From: Leptodactylus fallax
Taxonomy: Eukaryota > Chordata > Amphibia > Anura > Leptodactylidae
Direction: 5' to 3'
DNA length: 64,000 nt
Assembly (NCBI GenBank): GCA_947044405.1
Contig: CAMRHE010000462.1
Span: 124,001-188,000 of the forward strand
In this document: positions 1 to 12,866 of the stretch, piece by piece
How the letters are laid out: the number at the start of each line of letters is the position of its first letter
How positions within the stretch are numbered: the first letter of the stretch is position 1
Made by a program: the position numbers and the translations under genes
The notes under the pieces: generated by a model
Databases searched by the model: none
Told to the model about the DNA's origin: nothing
The model's input: the letters and a program-made list of their open reading frames with translations, nothing else

Positions 1-1660
1 TTATGATGGTGGTAGTGCTGAATATCGGAAATTTGGTTTACCAATTCCTCACATATGGCCAATCTTTCTTTCTATGTAATTTATGCTACAGATTCTGGCA
101 GCAGCTTATCTCCTGGAGGAACAAAAACTTTAACTTGGTGATGTTCAGTATGCCCAATCCTTCTAAATAGGCTGCATCACGGCTGCCCTAAAATCAATGC
201 AATTCTATGGAACTATTCACGTGTCATTTTTTTAATGGTTGGTATGAACAACCCATCAAAAAGTAGGACACATCCTATTTTTGACTCTTTCATGGATCAT
301 AAATAGACTGTGGGGGAGGGATCTGTGAAAATGGGTGGAGCATGGATGCAAATAAGCCATGAAAAATATCCGTTTTTTTCCATGTCCAGTTTGCATCAGT
401 GTTGTATGAATAAGGCCTCCCTATTTACCAATGGAAGCCTTCCCTTTATGCCAGCTAATAAAATCAATAAGAGCAGATAAGATTTTACTTGTAGTGCTGA
501 AAAAACTTACTGTGTATGAAGCTTTTGTGAATCGGCCCTGCTGTGTGTGCATTGGGACCCTATTTATTACAAATCTCAGAATTAGGTGCTGTCTTATTTT
601 TCTTTTTACTTAGATGAAGTTGTGTTGCCTATACTGAATAGTTTGGATAGAGTAAAGCCTTGGAGACAAAGTGCACCCCTCGGTTCTGACTTTTATGCAC
701 AGCATGTAGCATTATCTAGAACATGGTATATTGCAGAACAAAAAAGCAAGTCTTGGCATATTCCATCTAAAATATGTGACTTTTATGTCAGGAGAAAACA
801 ATAAAGAAGACTCAGTTACATTATTGAACTTTAGTGTCATTTGCTCTTGATATACAAAAAGTTTTTTTAATATTAAATGTTCCTTTATGTCATGTGTTAC
901 TTTTTACCAGGAGGTATGCAGCATGACTGGTGGTTAAACATCATGTCGAGATAAGCATATATTATAATGTTACTCGCAATGCCAGTGTCATTTCTTTTTT
1001 TATTAAATTGTACGGCAATGTCCGTCATAGAGAGACTTCATATCTAAGTGCATGATTGCAATATTACTGAAAAGTGGCATGTAATTGGATTCCTCTCCAA
1101 GTGGTCAAATTATCCAAGTGTCTCAAATTTGTCTAAACTTATTATGCCCGCCTAAAGAAACACTCATCATTTCATGCAGAGAAAGGCGGCTGTCAACTAG
1201 GTTAGAGGAGCCCATGATGATGTACTACATTTCAGATTTAGTTCCAGCTTTTGGTAGGTAGTAAATTGCATGCTGTGTCTTAATGTACTTGGGCATAACA
1301 TGATTCTTAATGAACCTTCTATCAAATTAGGTGCAGAACTGAGCAGCCTTGAAAGACAGGAGTGTAGACAAATAATGGCAAGGCTCAGAACACCTGTTCA
1401 CACTAAGGCCATGGATAATGTATATACAGTAATATAGCTATGACAGCTTTGCCTGATCCTTTTGCACGCAGGATTCAGTTGGAGTCCATTGTTGTTTTAT
1501 GGAAAGCTCTAAGTGTCAAAAATACCAGAATATCTAAAAAAAAAGTATATAATGAAAGGTCTGTGCTCGTACCATCAGCAGCGGGTGACAGCAGTAATAT
1601 AGAACCAAAAACCAATGTAATGGCCAGGATTGCAGAAGACTCTGATTCAAGCCATTCAGT
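1..1660. other. Intronic DNA, nothing recognised
   Basis: AT-rich sequence with many stops in all frames. Small reading frames (for example 431-613 and 586-804) show no domain and no splice context. No clear inverted repeat was seen. Confidence 0.5.
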
Positions 1661-1663
1661 CTA

Positions 1664-1978
1664 TTAGGTGCCTCTGAGTAGTGACTGTAAAGCACCTATC
1701 ATGTTTTTTCTGCAACATTTTTTATTGTGTTTTTGCAGATTTTTTTGCTGTAGATTTTCTTCCCTTATTGAACCTATAGGGAAATCGCAAGCATTTTTGC
1801 AGGTTTTCAAGAACATTTTTAAAACGCAGTTTTTCTTTTTGCAATGTGTGGATGAGATTAGCCAGAATCTCAATTCACTTTGCAGGTACTGTAAAACGCT
1901 GCTTTTTTTTTTACCTACTGAGTTTGTGCAGCGGCAAAAATGCAACATTTCCGCAACATGGGGCTTTAGCCAAAAGGT
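1664..1978. repeat. MITE-like repeat, family of 63366-63698
   Basis: The stretch GTGTGGATGAGATTAGCC, the run GCAGGTACTGTAAAACGC and the end CATTTCCGCAACATGGGGC are all shared with the element at 63366-63698. A third relative probably lies at 40488-40818. The left end is unclear. Long open frames on both strands here come from T/A-rich composition and are not genes. Confidence 0.55.
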
Positions 1979-2197
1979 TTAAGGGGTTGTACGGCAGGCA
2001 GTTGTCTAACAAGGGCCCCCTGGCTTGCCATTGTTATGTTGTACACTGACAGGCATAATAAATTGTAGACTACAGCCTAAAAACTTAAATAAATACGTGA
2101 CAAGAAAAAGTGTCCAAAACAATCCATTTTTGTGCACAAATATTATAAATACTAAGGGTAGGCCAACCGTGTTGTCATGCCAGATAACCCCTTTAAT

Positions 2198-2521
2198 TAT
2201 AGGGGTTGACTAGGAATTTCAGAACTCAAGAAGGAGGCCAGGAAAGGTGACACATAAAAAAAGACCATGGCTATCTCCAGTGCTACAGTGTCCTCTGCTG
2301 TCTAGTACAGCGTGCGCCGTGCCTTTGCTGCACAAGACTGTTGAGGCCATTCAAATGGGCTCAGCTGCCGCAGGAAAGGACCGGTGACGTATGTGAGTGA
2401 CGTCTCTGGTTCCTTTCCTGTGTCCACTGAGTAAGTGAGTATGATGATTTTTTTTTTTTTTTTTACTGTTTCACCTTTCCCGCCCTCCTCCCTGAGTTCT
2501 CAAATTCCAGGACAACCCTTT
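2198..2521. mobile_element. MITE with 'GGGGTTG...GGAATTTCAGAACTC' terminal inverted repeats
   Basis: The left end (AGGGGTTGACTAGGAATTTC, then AGAACTC) is mirrored by the right end (GAGTTCTCAAATTCCAGGAC, then AACCCTTT). This is the abundant 'GGTTGTCCAGG' non-autonomous family also seen at 5260-5459, 20086-20228 and elsewhere in the window. No coding capacity. Confidence 0.65.
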
Positions 2522-2534
2522 GCTAGACAAGTAT

Positions 2535-3080
2535 TTTGTTTTGCCATTTAATTTTTTTATATAATTTGTTGTGAAACGGGAAAAATTGTTAGTAGGGTGA
2601 AACTTAAAAAAAAGTAATTCTGCCATGGTGTTTTGGGTTCTTTCTTTTTAACGGCATTCACTTTTTGGTAAACATGACAAGTTACCATTATTCTGTGGGT
2701 CACTACGAATACAATATAACTTTTGCTGATTTTGGTAAGCAAAGCTGTGTAAGGGCTCATTTTTTTGCAGAATGAGTTGTAGTTTTTATTGGTACCATCA
2801 TAGGTTACGTAAGACCTTTTGAAAGGTTTTTTATGACATTTTTCAGAGGATGAGGTAACCAAAAATATTCAAATATTTTGATCTATTTACACTGTTACTG
2901 CATTTACTATATTGGATATAACCTTATTACTAATTACTAAATTGCTAATCTTACAGCTTTTTTTATTTTTATATGTAAAATGGAATTTTTCATTTTTTGT
3001 TTATATTTTTTTTTTTTTTAGTTATATTTTCAATCCTTTTAAGGAAGTTGAAAATGAGAGCAATTGATCACTTGTACAAT
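2535..3080. repeat. Interspersed repeat, T-rich, no coding capacity
   Basis: Contains 'AAGGGCTCATTTTTTTGCAG' followed by 'GAGTTGTAGTTTTTATTGG'. I associate this sequence style with a common frog non-autonomous repeat, and 19583-20040 is a related type. The family name is not known to me. Confidence 0.4.
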
Positions 3081-5258
3081 ATACTGCAATAGATCTGTAT
3101 TTCATTATATATATATATCTCTACAGGCTGCCTAAGGTAGATCTAATATAATGACAGACGAACACCGAATAGCCTAATGTCATGACATCCGAATGGCATA
3201 CCCCTATGATATTGTGGGTGGTACTGATCAGTAAGAGAGCAATATGATGCAGGTTCAGCTGCTGATACCATTCTATGTTCACCTGATTCAAATCCGCTGT
3301 GGTTGTGAAACAGTTAATGTATATCACCTGGTATATCAACGGTTAGAGTATATTTCCTGGATTTATTTTACTTATTAAATCCTGACACTGGAACATTATT
3401 TTTTTTTCCTGTTTTATTTTCTGTCCCAATCAAATATTGTCACCGGTAAATCTTAAGTTATTTAACCCCTGTTTATATTAGATGCTACCCATCATTATAT
3501 CCTGCCTATGATGAAAATAAAAGATTGAAGTGATAGGAAGTGTCAGCCTATTAACACTGCAGTATTTAAGTGAATTAAGGGAATTTAGAAAAAAAAAATC
3601 TCTTCAATGTAAAAATTATCAATATTAAAAGCTGATTTAAACAACAGGTCATTTTTTATGATTTTATTGCTTAAAACAAACATCAAATCAAAGATTTACA
3701 AAACAGTTTCTTGTTTCAGAAAACTGCAGAAAATGCTGCAAAATGCCAAACAGTGTGGGTATGTTTACCGCCTATTTACTTTTGTTAATGATTTCCAGGT
3801 TTAGCGTTCCTTTAATTTTTTTTGTCCAATCCAGTTGTTTTTCTATTCATTTTTGTCCTGCCATTTGATGATGTGAAGTATACTGTTGCTCCTTATTTTT
3901 ATTTTCTACCATTTTTACAGGTATTATATTTTACAGATTTATCATGGTGACTTGATTAGAAGCCACAACGTGTTTGTGATTTTTTTTTTTTTACTTTTAA
4001 CAGGAAGGAAATTAATTTTTTATATGCCTGATGGAATAATATTATTTCATTCATTCTCTGTGACAGTTAAATTGTGGTAATCCTTAAGAAAATAGTGTGC
4101 AGATTTCTTGTATATAATTGTTTCTGGCATGCAACATATTCTCCATCTGGGATTGAATGACAAAGATTGCCTCAAAGACATCTTAGAACCACGGGACTAG
4201 TAGGAAATACATTCTCTTTTTACATGTTTCCTACTGAATGGCGTATACTCAATAGTCAAACCAGAGCTTCCTCCAAAGGAAGAGACATTTGTAGACAGCT
4301 GTTTTGGGGTTCCTGCCTCTGGTCAGTACCGAGTCGGGTGCTAGTTGGATGCATAAGATGCCTGTTACCCAGCGCTAGAAGGGTAATACAGATTATCGGA
4401 TTGGAAAGGTTCTTTCCAGACATAAATAAGATTGTACGTTCTGCAGATTTGTACTTATTCTATGTCCCATTCGCATGGTTTATTGGCTTGTTACAGTTTA
4501 GATGGGGCTGTGGTCATATTGCCTTTATGGATTACATTGGAAGTGTATGCCAGTAAATCTTCCAATGTATTCAACAAAAGTAAACCTCTATACAGTGCTA
4601 TACAGTTACATATGTCATACATAGGCTACTATAATAAAAAAACATACAATGTGGTATGCTTTTTTGTAGTGGTTGACTGTATACGATTTGTTTTCTTTTC
4701 TATGGTTTAGATTTGTTCTGCTGGTCTTTACTTCACAGAGGGTGGTTTATGCTAATACACTATTCAGTTTTATGTGCATAGATTATCCCCTTTCTCTGCT
4801 CCTGGTAGCGACAAGAAAGGGTTTTACACTGGTGCGTTTGACCACAGTCGCATGATCTATATGGAATATGGAGGCAGATTTCAGAAGTGTAGGTTATAAT
4901 GTTTTGTAACTAATATAGAAGTAATTCCAACCATTACATACTCCAGTGGTATGCAGTGTCACCTCATCTGGATATGTCATAAGGATTATGTTCTTTGGGC
5001 CTCCAACCATGTTCTTATTGAACAGGTTCTGACATTGAATTCAGTAGAGGTGACCTTTCTACCTAACCTACTTGTGAGAGCCTGACTTGTTATAGTATAG
5101 TTGGCTAGGAGCTAGGTTGCCAATTGACACATCATTTTTTGTGTTAGGTTGATAGCTATGGCAATTTGATTTCCTTGCCTTTAAAAAATACCAGTATAGT
5201 ATGGGTTAAAATCTACAGTCATTTGTCAAGCCCTGGAATACGGTATAAAATAATACTG
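3081..5258. other. Intronic DNA, nothing recognised
   Basis: AT-rich, with a short (TA)n run near 3105-3118 and several T runs. The 129-codon open frame at 4167-4556 has no recognisable domain and no splice context, and is treated as chance. Confidence 0.5.
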
Positions 5259-5259
5259 T

Positions 5260-5459
5260 TAAATAGGATGTCCAGAATATTTTAGTATTGCAGCAGGTGG
5301 CCAGGGAAGGTAAAAAAAAACAATAAACATACTCACCTTTGCCCGCTGCCACAAGTGACGTCCAGTGTCATTTTCTTAGCCGGCTTTTTTTTTTTTCTTT
5401 TTTATACCTTCCCTAGCCTTCTGCTGCAATAATGAAATATCCTGGACAACCTCTTTAAA
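5260..5459. mobile_element. MITE, 'GTCCAGG...CCTGGACAACC' family
   Basis: The left arm (TAAATAGGATGTCCAGAATA, then TTGCAGCAG...CCAGGGAAGG) mirrors the right arm (CCTTCCCTAGCC...CTGCTGCAA, then ATATCCTGGACAACC). About 200 bp, foldback-like, non-coding. Confidence 0.65.
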
Positions 5460-5549
5460 TAATTCCATATTACCATAAAGAGAGGACATAAACCACAAAA
5501 CCTATACAACTTTACTGCATTCCAAATTTACCCATATCTATAACAGTAA

Positions 5550-6127
5550 GGCAGGGTTCACACTACGGTTGGATTCCGTTATGAAGGTGTCCGTTAACAA
5601 AAAAAAAAACGGACACCTATCATAACAGACATTAACGGACACTAACTGATGTTAATGTGTCCGTTTTTTTTTAACTGATCCAATTAATGGACACATTAGC
5701 ATCAGTTAGTGTCCGTTTTTTAACACTGTCCGTTTTATTTTTGTTTGTTTCTGCTTTCTGAGCATGCGCAGAAAAAAACGGACATAAAATAACGAACAGT
5801 AACTGATGGCTATCAGTTACTGTCCATTATAAGTCCGTTACCCATAGACTTCAATGTTAAAAAAATAACGGACACTCGCTGTCCGTCAAGAATCCCTTTT
5901 TCCAAATGGACAAAAAAGTCCTGCATGTAGGATTTTTTGTCCGCGGAAAAAAACAGACTTCTGACGGATTGGATGTAAATGGGCACTAACGGACACAATA
6001 TAAAAACCCATTGAAATTAATGGAAATTTTAACGGATTTCTGACGGTTCAGCTAGTGTCTAAAATCTTGTAATGGACAATAGCAATGGACTCTACTGACG
6101 GTCACCAACGTTAGTGTGAATGCCCCC
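5550..6127. mobile_element. Foldback MITE built from ACGGACAC motifs, TAA flanks
   Basis: The ends GGCAGGGTTCACACTA and TAGTGTGAATGCCCCC are near-inverted copies flanked by TAA (5547-5549 and 6128-6130). The interior repeats ACGGACAC and its complement many times and contains GTTAATGTGTCCGTT opposite AACGGACACTAAC. A 3-bp TAA/TTA duplication is typical of PIF/Harbinger-type MITEs. That family call is inference. Confidence 0.65.
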
Positions 6128-6487
6128 TAATAAATCTGGAGAGAGTTTTCCTGTATTCTATGTGTCCTTTTCTTACATAATACTTGTAAACCCCTACTAG
6201 CCTTAGTACATTATGTTCTTTGGAGTTTTTTGCAGTACAATTGCAGAGCTGTCGCATACTGACTAGTTCTTTGCCTCAGGTACAAAATTCTTCTTGTGCC
6301 CCTTTTCACCTCTTGGTTTGTCTCATCCTTCAGTGCTTGCACAGAAAACCATAATGCATTGTATGTAATATATATTTCAGATGGTGTAGAATATCCATGA
6401 AAATGCTGCAGACAACTCCAGATTCAAGTCAGTAAATTGAAAGGATACTCAAAAATGGTGAAAATAATCAATTTTGGGTGGAATGTG

Positions 6488-6596
6488 AGGCTAGGTTCAC
6501 ACTTGCACTGGGTTCTCTGACGTTTGGGTCCGCCACAGACACCCGTTGTTTTTATACTGAAATTGGAGACTTCAACGCAGATGAGAACCTAGCCTA
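6488..6596. mobile_element. Short MITE with AGGCTAGGTTC ends
   Basis: GAGGCTAGGTTCACAC at the left and GATGAGAACCTAGCCT at the right form the terminal inverted repeats of a ~110-bp non-coding element next to the hAT element that follows. Confidence 0.5.
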
Positions 6597-6615
6597 AGTT
6601 ATATTCACATTAGAT

Positions 6616-7375
6616 CAGTGTTTTCCAACTTTTTCAGACTCAGGGCACCCCTGGTAAATAAAAAATCTCCTCTGGGTGATAAGGTCATGACCCTTTGTGG
6701 GCCAATTGACCAGGTTCCCCAGGTAACTGTTGTTGACCTAATTGATATGAGCTAAGTGCTAGCGGCGAGGGATAGACACCAGACAGAATGTTGGTATATG
6801 TTCCTCTTTCTTAGCCAAATACAGAAGCGCACTGACATACTTTATTAAAGCAACATGAGTTCATATAGCAGCAAGCATAGGAAAAGGTTAACATAGCAAC
6901 ATAAGTCCTCATGTTCAATCCTAATTGGTGTAGAATATCTTGAATGCATAGATAACAGATATAAGCAGTTCCGTATATGGTCAGCCATCTCCTGTCTTTC
7001 GCTGTGATGTAGGGAGCTGTCTTCTGGCAGCAAGCCTTAATGTCTTCTTGGACGCAAAGGATTCTCACTTTGGTATGCAGACAAAATCTGGTAGTGTAAC
7101 ATTACATCACACTCAGTTTCAAGCATAAACAACCACATCTAATATTCAACTTTAAGGATAACAATGTTTTTTACACACAATACACCTTAAGCAGATATGA
7201 AAATATAAAACAGGTATAAAATTATAAAAAGTTCATTATGATCCTTCACATGGGCACCCCTAACAAATAATATTTACCAAAAGATAAAAAACGTGCTTGC
7301 AGTCATCCTCCCATCCAGAGTGTTTTGGTAACCTAACAGGTTTCAGGGGCATGCCTGGGCGCCGCTACATCACTG
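6616..7375. mobile_element. Non-autonomous hAT element, perfect 8-bp target duplication
   Basis: It starts CAGTGTTTTCCAAC and ends CGCTACATCACTG, so both termini carry CAGTG inverted. It is flanked by a perfect 8-bp direct repeat, CATTAGAT, at 6608-6615 and 7376-7383. An 8-bp duplication with CAGTG-type ends is the hAT signature. At 760 bp, and with only short frames inside, it encodes no transposase. A related terminus occurs in the nested element at 43025-43213. Confidence 0.85.
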
Positions 7376-7383
7376 CATTAGAT

Positions 7384-9060
7384 GTTCATAAGCCAAACCT
7401 GTCAATTCCAACTATTTTGTCTACCGTATAATGTGCATGGGTGGCCTTCTGATTCCCGGCTAACTGCAGAGGTCAGGAGATATGTATGAAGTAGTCAGGT
7501 GAGATGACTTGTCAGCAGAACTAGCAGGTGGCCGACATCTGTCTATAATGTTATAATGTCTCTTACATTTTCCTCCATGCAGTCTGGAAATTACCAAGCA
7601 CTCAGCATATAGATCATGAGGTTAATTCTTCAAGTCACTTTTACTGTAGTCTGCATAATTTGTATAATTTTTATCAAATATTGCACAATGTTTTTGCATT
7701 GTTTGCATTTTTTTTAATAAAATGATAAATTGGGTGCACAGAGAGCTAGACAGACGTGAATAAGGTGAAAAGTTGTAAATCCCCATTTTATGGCTTTTGT
7801 TCACCAATATATTAGAGTGCAGGACTTGGTAATTTCCACTCTACAAAATGGATAAAATGATCCCGTGCACAATACGTCCCTACTGCTCCATAATAGTGTA
7901 TGTGTCGCCTGATGGCAATACTTCTTTGCAGTCACCTCATTTACTTCACAGACAAGATAGACAGGATTACAGTAGAACACCTCTACAGGTAACACCCGCT
8001 GTCCCCATCATTGCATCCACTACTGGCAATAGACCATGACAATCTACTCCCCCTCCCTTCATGTCTAGAAAATTCTCCCACAGACCTCCGTGAATCAGCT
8101 CCAGACTATTGCTGCCTATGGCCATGACTGTGCTGTGAAGCATATGACTAAATGCTGTTAACAGAGCAGGAGACGCTCAGGCATGAGGGCAGACCCATAA
8201 TCGTGTACAGAAAATAGAATAAAAGCTCTACAATGAGAACATAAAAACAGATTAGAAAAAAGTCATGTGTTTCACTATCTGGTTTTAATTAATAAAAATG
8301 TGATACATTCCCTTTACTGTTTGCCTAAACTTTCTGACAACGTTTGATTTTGTGGCAGCATTTGTGACATTACCCTGCTTCTCACTGTAGTACAGAGGGG
8401 CAGGCTCTTGTACAATGCAGGGTAGCTGAGGCTGGAGGGGGTCATTTCTAACAGTTATGTCTTGGGCAGTCTAAAACAGTTTAGAACAGTTATTCTAATA
8501 TCATCGCAATACTACCTGTATTATGTACAGAGTTGTCACTAAAACACCATCAGGATTCGCGTATTTACATTGTGACCTTGTTTTCTCTGGAGATAATAAA
8601 GGTAGAACCACAATCTTGGCATCTGTACACAGAAGCAGGATGTGTACATGGCGGTCTACAGGCATGCTGCTAGTACAGAGAACCCATTGAGAAAGGTCGA
8701 GATAACCGAAATGTCTAGGAATTACCTGTACTGGACTTAGTTTTCCACAACTACTTACCTGCATTATGTGTATTAATATAGGTAAATACTTTTTCATTAT
8801 ATTGGATTGGCGTGCTGTGGATTTACTACCCTATGACAGTTTAAAAGTGACCCCCCCTTTAGTCTGAGCTTCCATGCGTTATACAAAAGACTTCCGACCT
8901 GTACACCTTGTGAGAAGCTGGCAGTAGAGAAGCAAGTGAAAGGAACAGAACCTGGATTTTAGTTCAGGATGTAATGAAAAGGAGCCAAAATAAGTTGAAC
9001 AAGTATATTACAACATTTATTAATGTTAAAAATGCTGTCAAATAATATGTGGCTATTATT
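7384..9060. other. Intronic DNA; one weak hammerhead-like motif
   Basis: No element boundaries were recognised. A degenerate hammerhead-like string is listed separately at 8687-8715. Open frames here lack any domain. Confidence 0.4.
8687..8715 (+). ncRNA. Degenerate hammerhead ribozyme-like motif (candidate)
   Basis: TTGAGAA, then a GGT/ACC stem, then GAAATGTC, echoes the core CUGANGA - stem II - GAAA - cleavage triplet. Two core positions differ from the consensus, so it would be inactive if real. Its resemblance to the better motifs at 15445, 15681 and 20561 is the only support. Confidence 0.25.
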
Positions 9061-9064
9061 TGTT

Positions 9065-9478
9065 AAAGGGGCTGTCCTGTTTCTGCAAATATATTACTTT
9101 TGTATACTAACAAGTTATACATTTCTGTATCAATTCCTCATGGTTTTCTAGATCTCTGCTTGCTGTGATCCATTGTTTATTTCTAATGGATCAAAATCAG
9201 TCCATGGTCATGTGATGACACAAGAACACAGCTTATTATAAGACAGATGTCTGACTACTGTGCTGGGACTGTAACGAGCTGTGCACCTGTGTGTCCATCA
9301 CGTGACCATGGACTGTAGATCACATGACCATGGACTGATTTTGATCCACTGGAAGTAAACAGTGAATGACAACAAACAGAGATCGGGAACACCACGAGGA
9401 ATTGATAGAGAAAGTATATTGCAAATTTGTACAACTTTTCGGTCTACAAACAATGTGGCCGGGGTTTCATTGTGAGAA
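9065..9478. mobile_element. Foldback element with ~88-bp internal inverted arms
   Basis: The arm at about 9130-9216 (TCAATTCCTC ... AATCAGTCCATGGTCATGTG) is inverted at about 9317-9405 (CACATGACCATGGACTGATT ... GAGGAATTGA). The outer left end is AAAGGGGCTGTCCTG, like other 'AAAGGGG' repeats here. Non-coding. Confidence 0.65.
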
Positions 9479-9479
9479 T

Positions 9480-12130
9480 GGTTCTGGATTTTTCTCCCTA
9501 TCTGCTGTCCTTTGAATCTTATTTTGTACTGCTTAGACTGGCTAACATTTGACAGGGAGGAAGGATTGATAATATTTTTTTAGTTGCAGTGAATAAAATA
9601 ATGTTTTATTTAGTTCCAATGAATTTGGCCTTTAACATAAATTTTCACAATACAGTCAGCGCTGTTCTGGAATTGTATTGTATTTATAATGTATATTAAT
9701 CTGTTTATAAGAACCTGTAACATTTACATCTTGGATGTTGTATTTCCATCCCGCTCCTCCACAAGGGCATTTGTCATGTGAGTGAATGGCTTCATTTAAT
9801 GGAACTATTGTGGAATGCCAAAATAAGAATGTTTCTGATGAATGGGGATATTCTGCTGCGGCTGCCCTCTATACACAAAGCATATCATCTGACCTGTATT
9901 AAGTTATAACATATGTTCTGCAGTGTATGGTATCAAGTGTCTTCTTTGCTCTATGATATACAGTGAAACCTCATTTACTGTGACAGATTTTCAGTTTTCC
10001 CTACTAGCCATCTTCTTTGAGAAGACCACTTTATCATGCTACTTTTGGTGGTCTTCTCAAAGATTTTCACTCATACCATAATCTATACAATACTCCAATA
10101 CTAGAGCAAGCAATGGTTCATCCTCTATGGCAGCTAAATTTTTTTTCTGTTCTTCATAATGCTGCAATGCAAGAAAGTATAAACATCATTTTGCAGTCAT
10201 ATTTTCTATTTGTCATAAGCATTTTAATATATTGTATCTGGAACTATTATTACCAGACTCATTCAGCCTTACATCTGAACTTTCTTGAGAATTAAAGGGC
10301 TTTTAAAACATTTTCAGTTCTTTCTAACATGAAATGACTCCGTGTCTCCCTTTACACACCTTTACAATGCTTGACGTGTATATAGGGAGTATAGAGGGAG
10401 ATCGTAGAGCAGATACAAAGAACATCTCTGGAGGACTCAGACAGGAGCTGCATATTTGCTAAAATACCAAAAAAATACGGTACCGTCAGTGCTGGAGTGG
10501 CTCGGGATTTATGTAAGAGCTTTTTTGGTATGTTAGGTTATTTGCATCTGCCAAAAACTGGACAAACCCTGTTATTGTCTCAATATTCAATAGATACTTC
10601 ACAGTACCGGCAAGCTCTTTTACAAAAAGGACAGCGTTATTTGCTATTTACTGTTCACTGTGTTTTTTTTTTTTTTTAGACAACCCCTTTAATCTGTTAT
10701 GGGGCCTGAGGTAGTCTGAGACACACCTCCTGTCTCTCTCTGTGGAAACACTGCAGGCAGACTGAACACTTGCAGCTTGGTTTGGTTTCCAGGCACATTA
10801 TACTTGTGGAGATCCCAGTAGCAGGATACATTTTGATCAGATTATTGTCGGTGAATTCTTCAAAGGCCTGGAAGAATCTGCAGTGTGTGCTGTTTTTTTT
10901 TTTTTTACCTGTAAAGGAAATTTCTATAGTATTTAATATGCCTCGAATGCCTATTACAATTGTATCTCCATGTCACTGGTGCTGCTTACCGCTGCTTTTG
11001 GCAGAGAGCCTACACATATTGGACTCTCATGTATTTTGGCAAGCACTATATATTTGATGTGTTAGTTGTTGAATATATTAGGACTAAAGGTTTAGATATC
11101 ATTTATCAGTATGCAGCTTTAGCTCCAAGTTTTCTGATAAAGCTGAATTGCCATGGAGACATTTCCACATAACATATTACTTGAATTTCTGAATAAGACA
11201 TATTGGTATGTTTTCTTTGCTGTGATGATATGTTGAGAGCTGTACATATAGTTGTTTCCCATTTATTTATGCAGGAATTGTGGGGATACTAACAGATAGT
11301 ATGGAATAGAGAGCTCAAGAAATGGTGGTAGTACCTGCAGTAATAGTGGTGGATCTGTATTTCCAGATGCACCAAATATTTATTTGTGGCTTGCTGTACG
11401 TGCTTATTAAGTTCTACTAAGGCTCAATATTACAATCCTTGTATTACCTCCATTGCTCTTTTGTCACTATTAAACTATAGAAACCATGATATTCTTCTCC
11501 TATGGTTTTTATATTGTGTAATATGCTTAGGATTGCCTTAAAGTGTATTCCAACTTTGCTGAGTACAGGGCTGAATTTTCCAGTAGATACGGATAACCCT
11601 GCAGAAAAATGCATTATAGATATGCTAAGAGTCAATTTGATCAATATATTTGATATTGGAATACTTAAAGGGTAGCTGAGTTTTCTTGAAAAGTTGAAAT
11701 ATCTGCAGCATCTTGCTGGGCAACCTGTTCTGACTGTATAAGCCTTCATACATAGTATGCTATGGCTACATGGCTGCAGCACATTTTACATTTGCCTCTG
11801 AGGCAGGGGGTGTGTACAATAAGAAGCAGTCTTTGCCCCTATCCATTACTACTAATACTGGTTTATCTTTATGTAATTCTGACAGGTGTAACTGTACAGT
11901 AGCAAACAAAGAGCTGAGAATAGCCCAAGTGAGCATAATATAGGAGATTCAGAAACCCAGGACTGCAAATGCATGCAGGCGTGATGTAGCCTATAAGGTC
12001 CCTGACATAGGAAAAGCGCAATCTTATGAGAACAGTCAGGGAAGCTGCTGCTGTCTGTGAATAATATCCCATCTGTAATCACTCAAGCAGCCAGTAGTAG
12101 ATAAAAGTACATAAATAGATTTTTTTCTTA
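9480..12130. other. Intronic DNA, nothing recognised except one hairpin
   Basis: Only short open frames without domains. A perfect 16-bp hairpin at 10014-10063 is listed separately. Confidence 0.45.
10014..10063. repeat. Perfect 16-bp inverted repeat (hairpin)
   Basis: TCTTTGAGAAGACCAC (10014-10029) is exactly complementary to GTGGTCTTCTCAAAGA (10048-10063), with an 18-nt loop. A CAGTGAAACCTC string after TA at about 9960 resembles a pogo/Tc1-type terminus, so the hairpin may be the inner end of an eroded transposon. Confidence 0.6.
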
Positions 12131-12136
12131 CATTGC

Positions 12137-12413
12137 AAGGCCCCTTGCATACAACCGTGGGCTAGGTCAGTGTGCTATCCGTTTTTTTTCCCGGATTACA
12201 CACTGACTTATTCATTTCTTTCGACCCATGCACATGACCGGATCAGTGTGACAGTCCGGGCCACAAAACCCAGAACAGGTCCTTTTCCTGTCCTTTTTTT
12301 CAGCTTCAGTGGCCCCCCATTCATTGAACAAATGGGACTGTGTAAGCACGGCCGGTGCTTGAGTGGCCCATGGTGATGTGACTGAACGGCACGGGCAGCA
12401 CACGGGGCCTAAG
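12137..12413. mobile_element. MITE-like repeat with AGGCCCC termini
   Basis: The left end CAAGGCCCCTTGCA and the right end ACACGGGGCCT are inverted, enclosing ~275 bp of non-coding sequence. Long frames on both strands across it are by-products of the repeat. Confidence 0.45.
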
Positions 12414-12866
12414 CAGTGAGATGCTGCAGAATGTTCCATTTCAGCAATTTGTAGACGTGCTGTGAGGAGAGTCAACCCCTCCCATCTGCATTCACTGTGT
12501 GAAGAGACCAGACCCTCCTCTTTCCACTCACTGTGAAGACATCTTGCTTATCTAATGTATCTATGGACAGCCCTTCACTAGCAACAGGGAGTGAACTGCA
12601 AATTAGCTAGAAGGGAGGTCACCAGGATCACGTGACTGCCAGGTCAAAGGGGACCCACGACTTGGTGGCTCCCACAACTGTTTACACATCGCTCATTATT
12701 ACTGTCCTACCTTCCCTATAAGAACTCTGGTTGTAGTTACAGCCTGCTCTCCAGTTCTGCAAGTGCACGATTTAGTGCAGCTCCTTAACACTGCAAGGAC
12801 GTACTGATACACGGTTAAGAGTGGACCTTCCATCACATATAAAGTGAAAGGGTCCCTGGAACTGGT

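Noticed and set aside
4167..4556. 129-codon open frame
   Set aside because: No recognisable domain, no splice context, length expected by chance in this much sequence.
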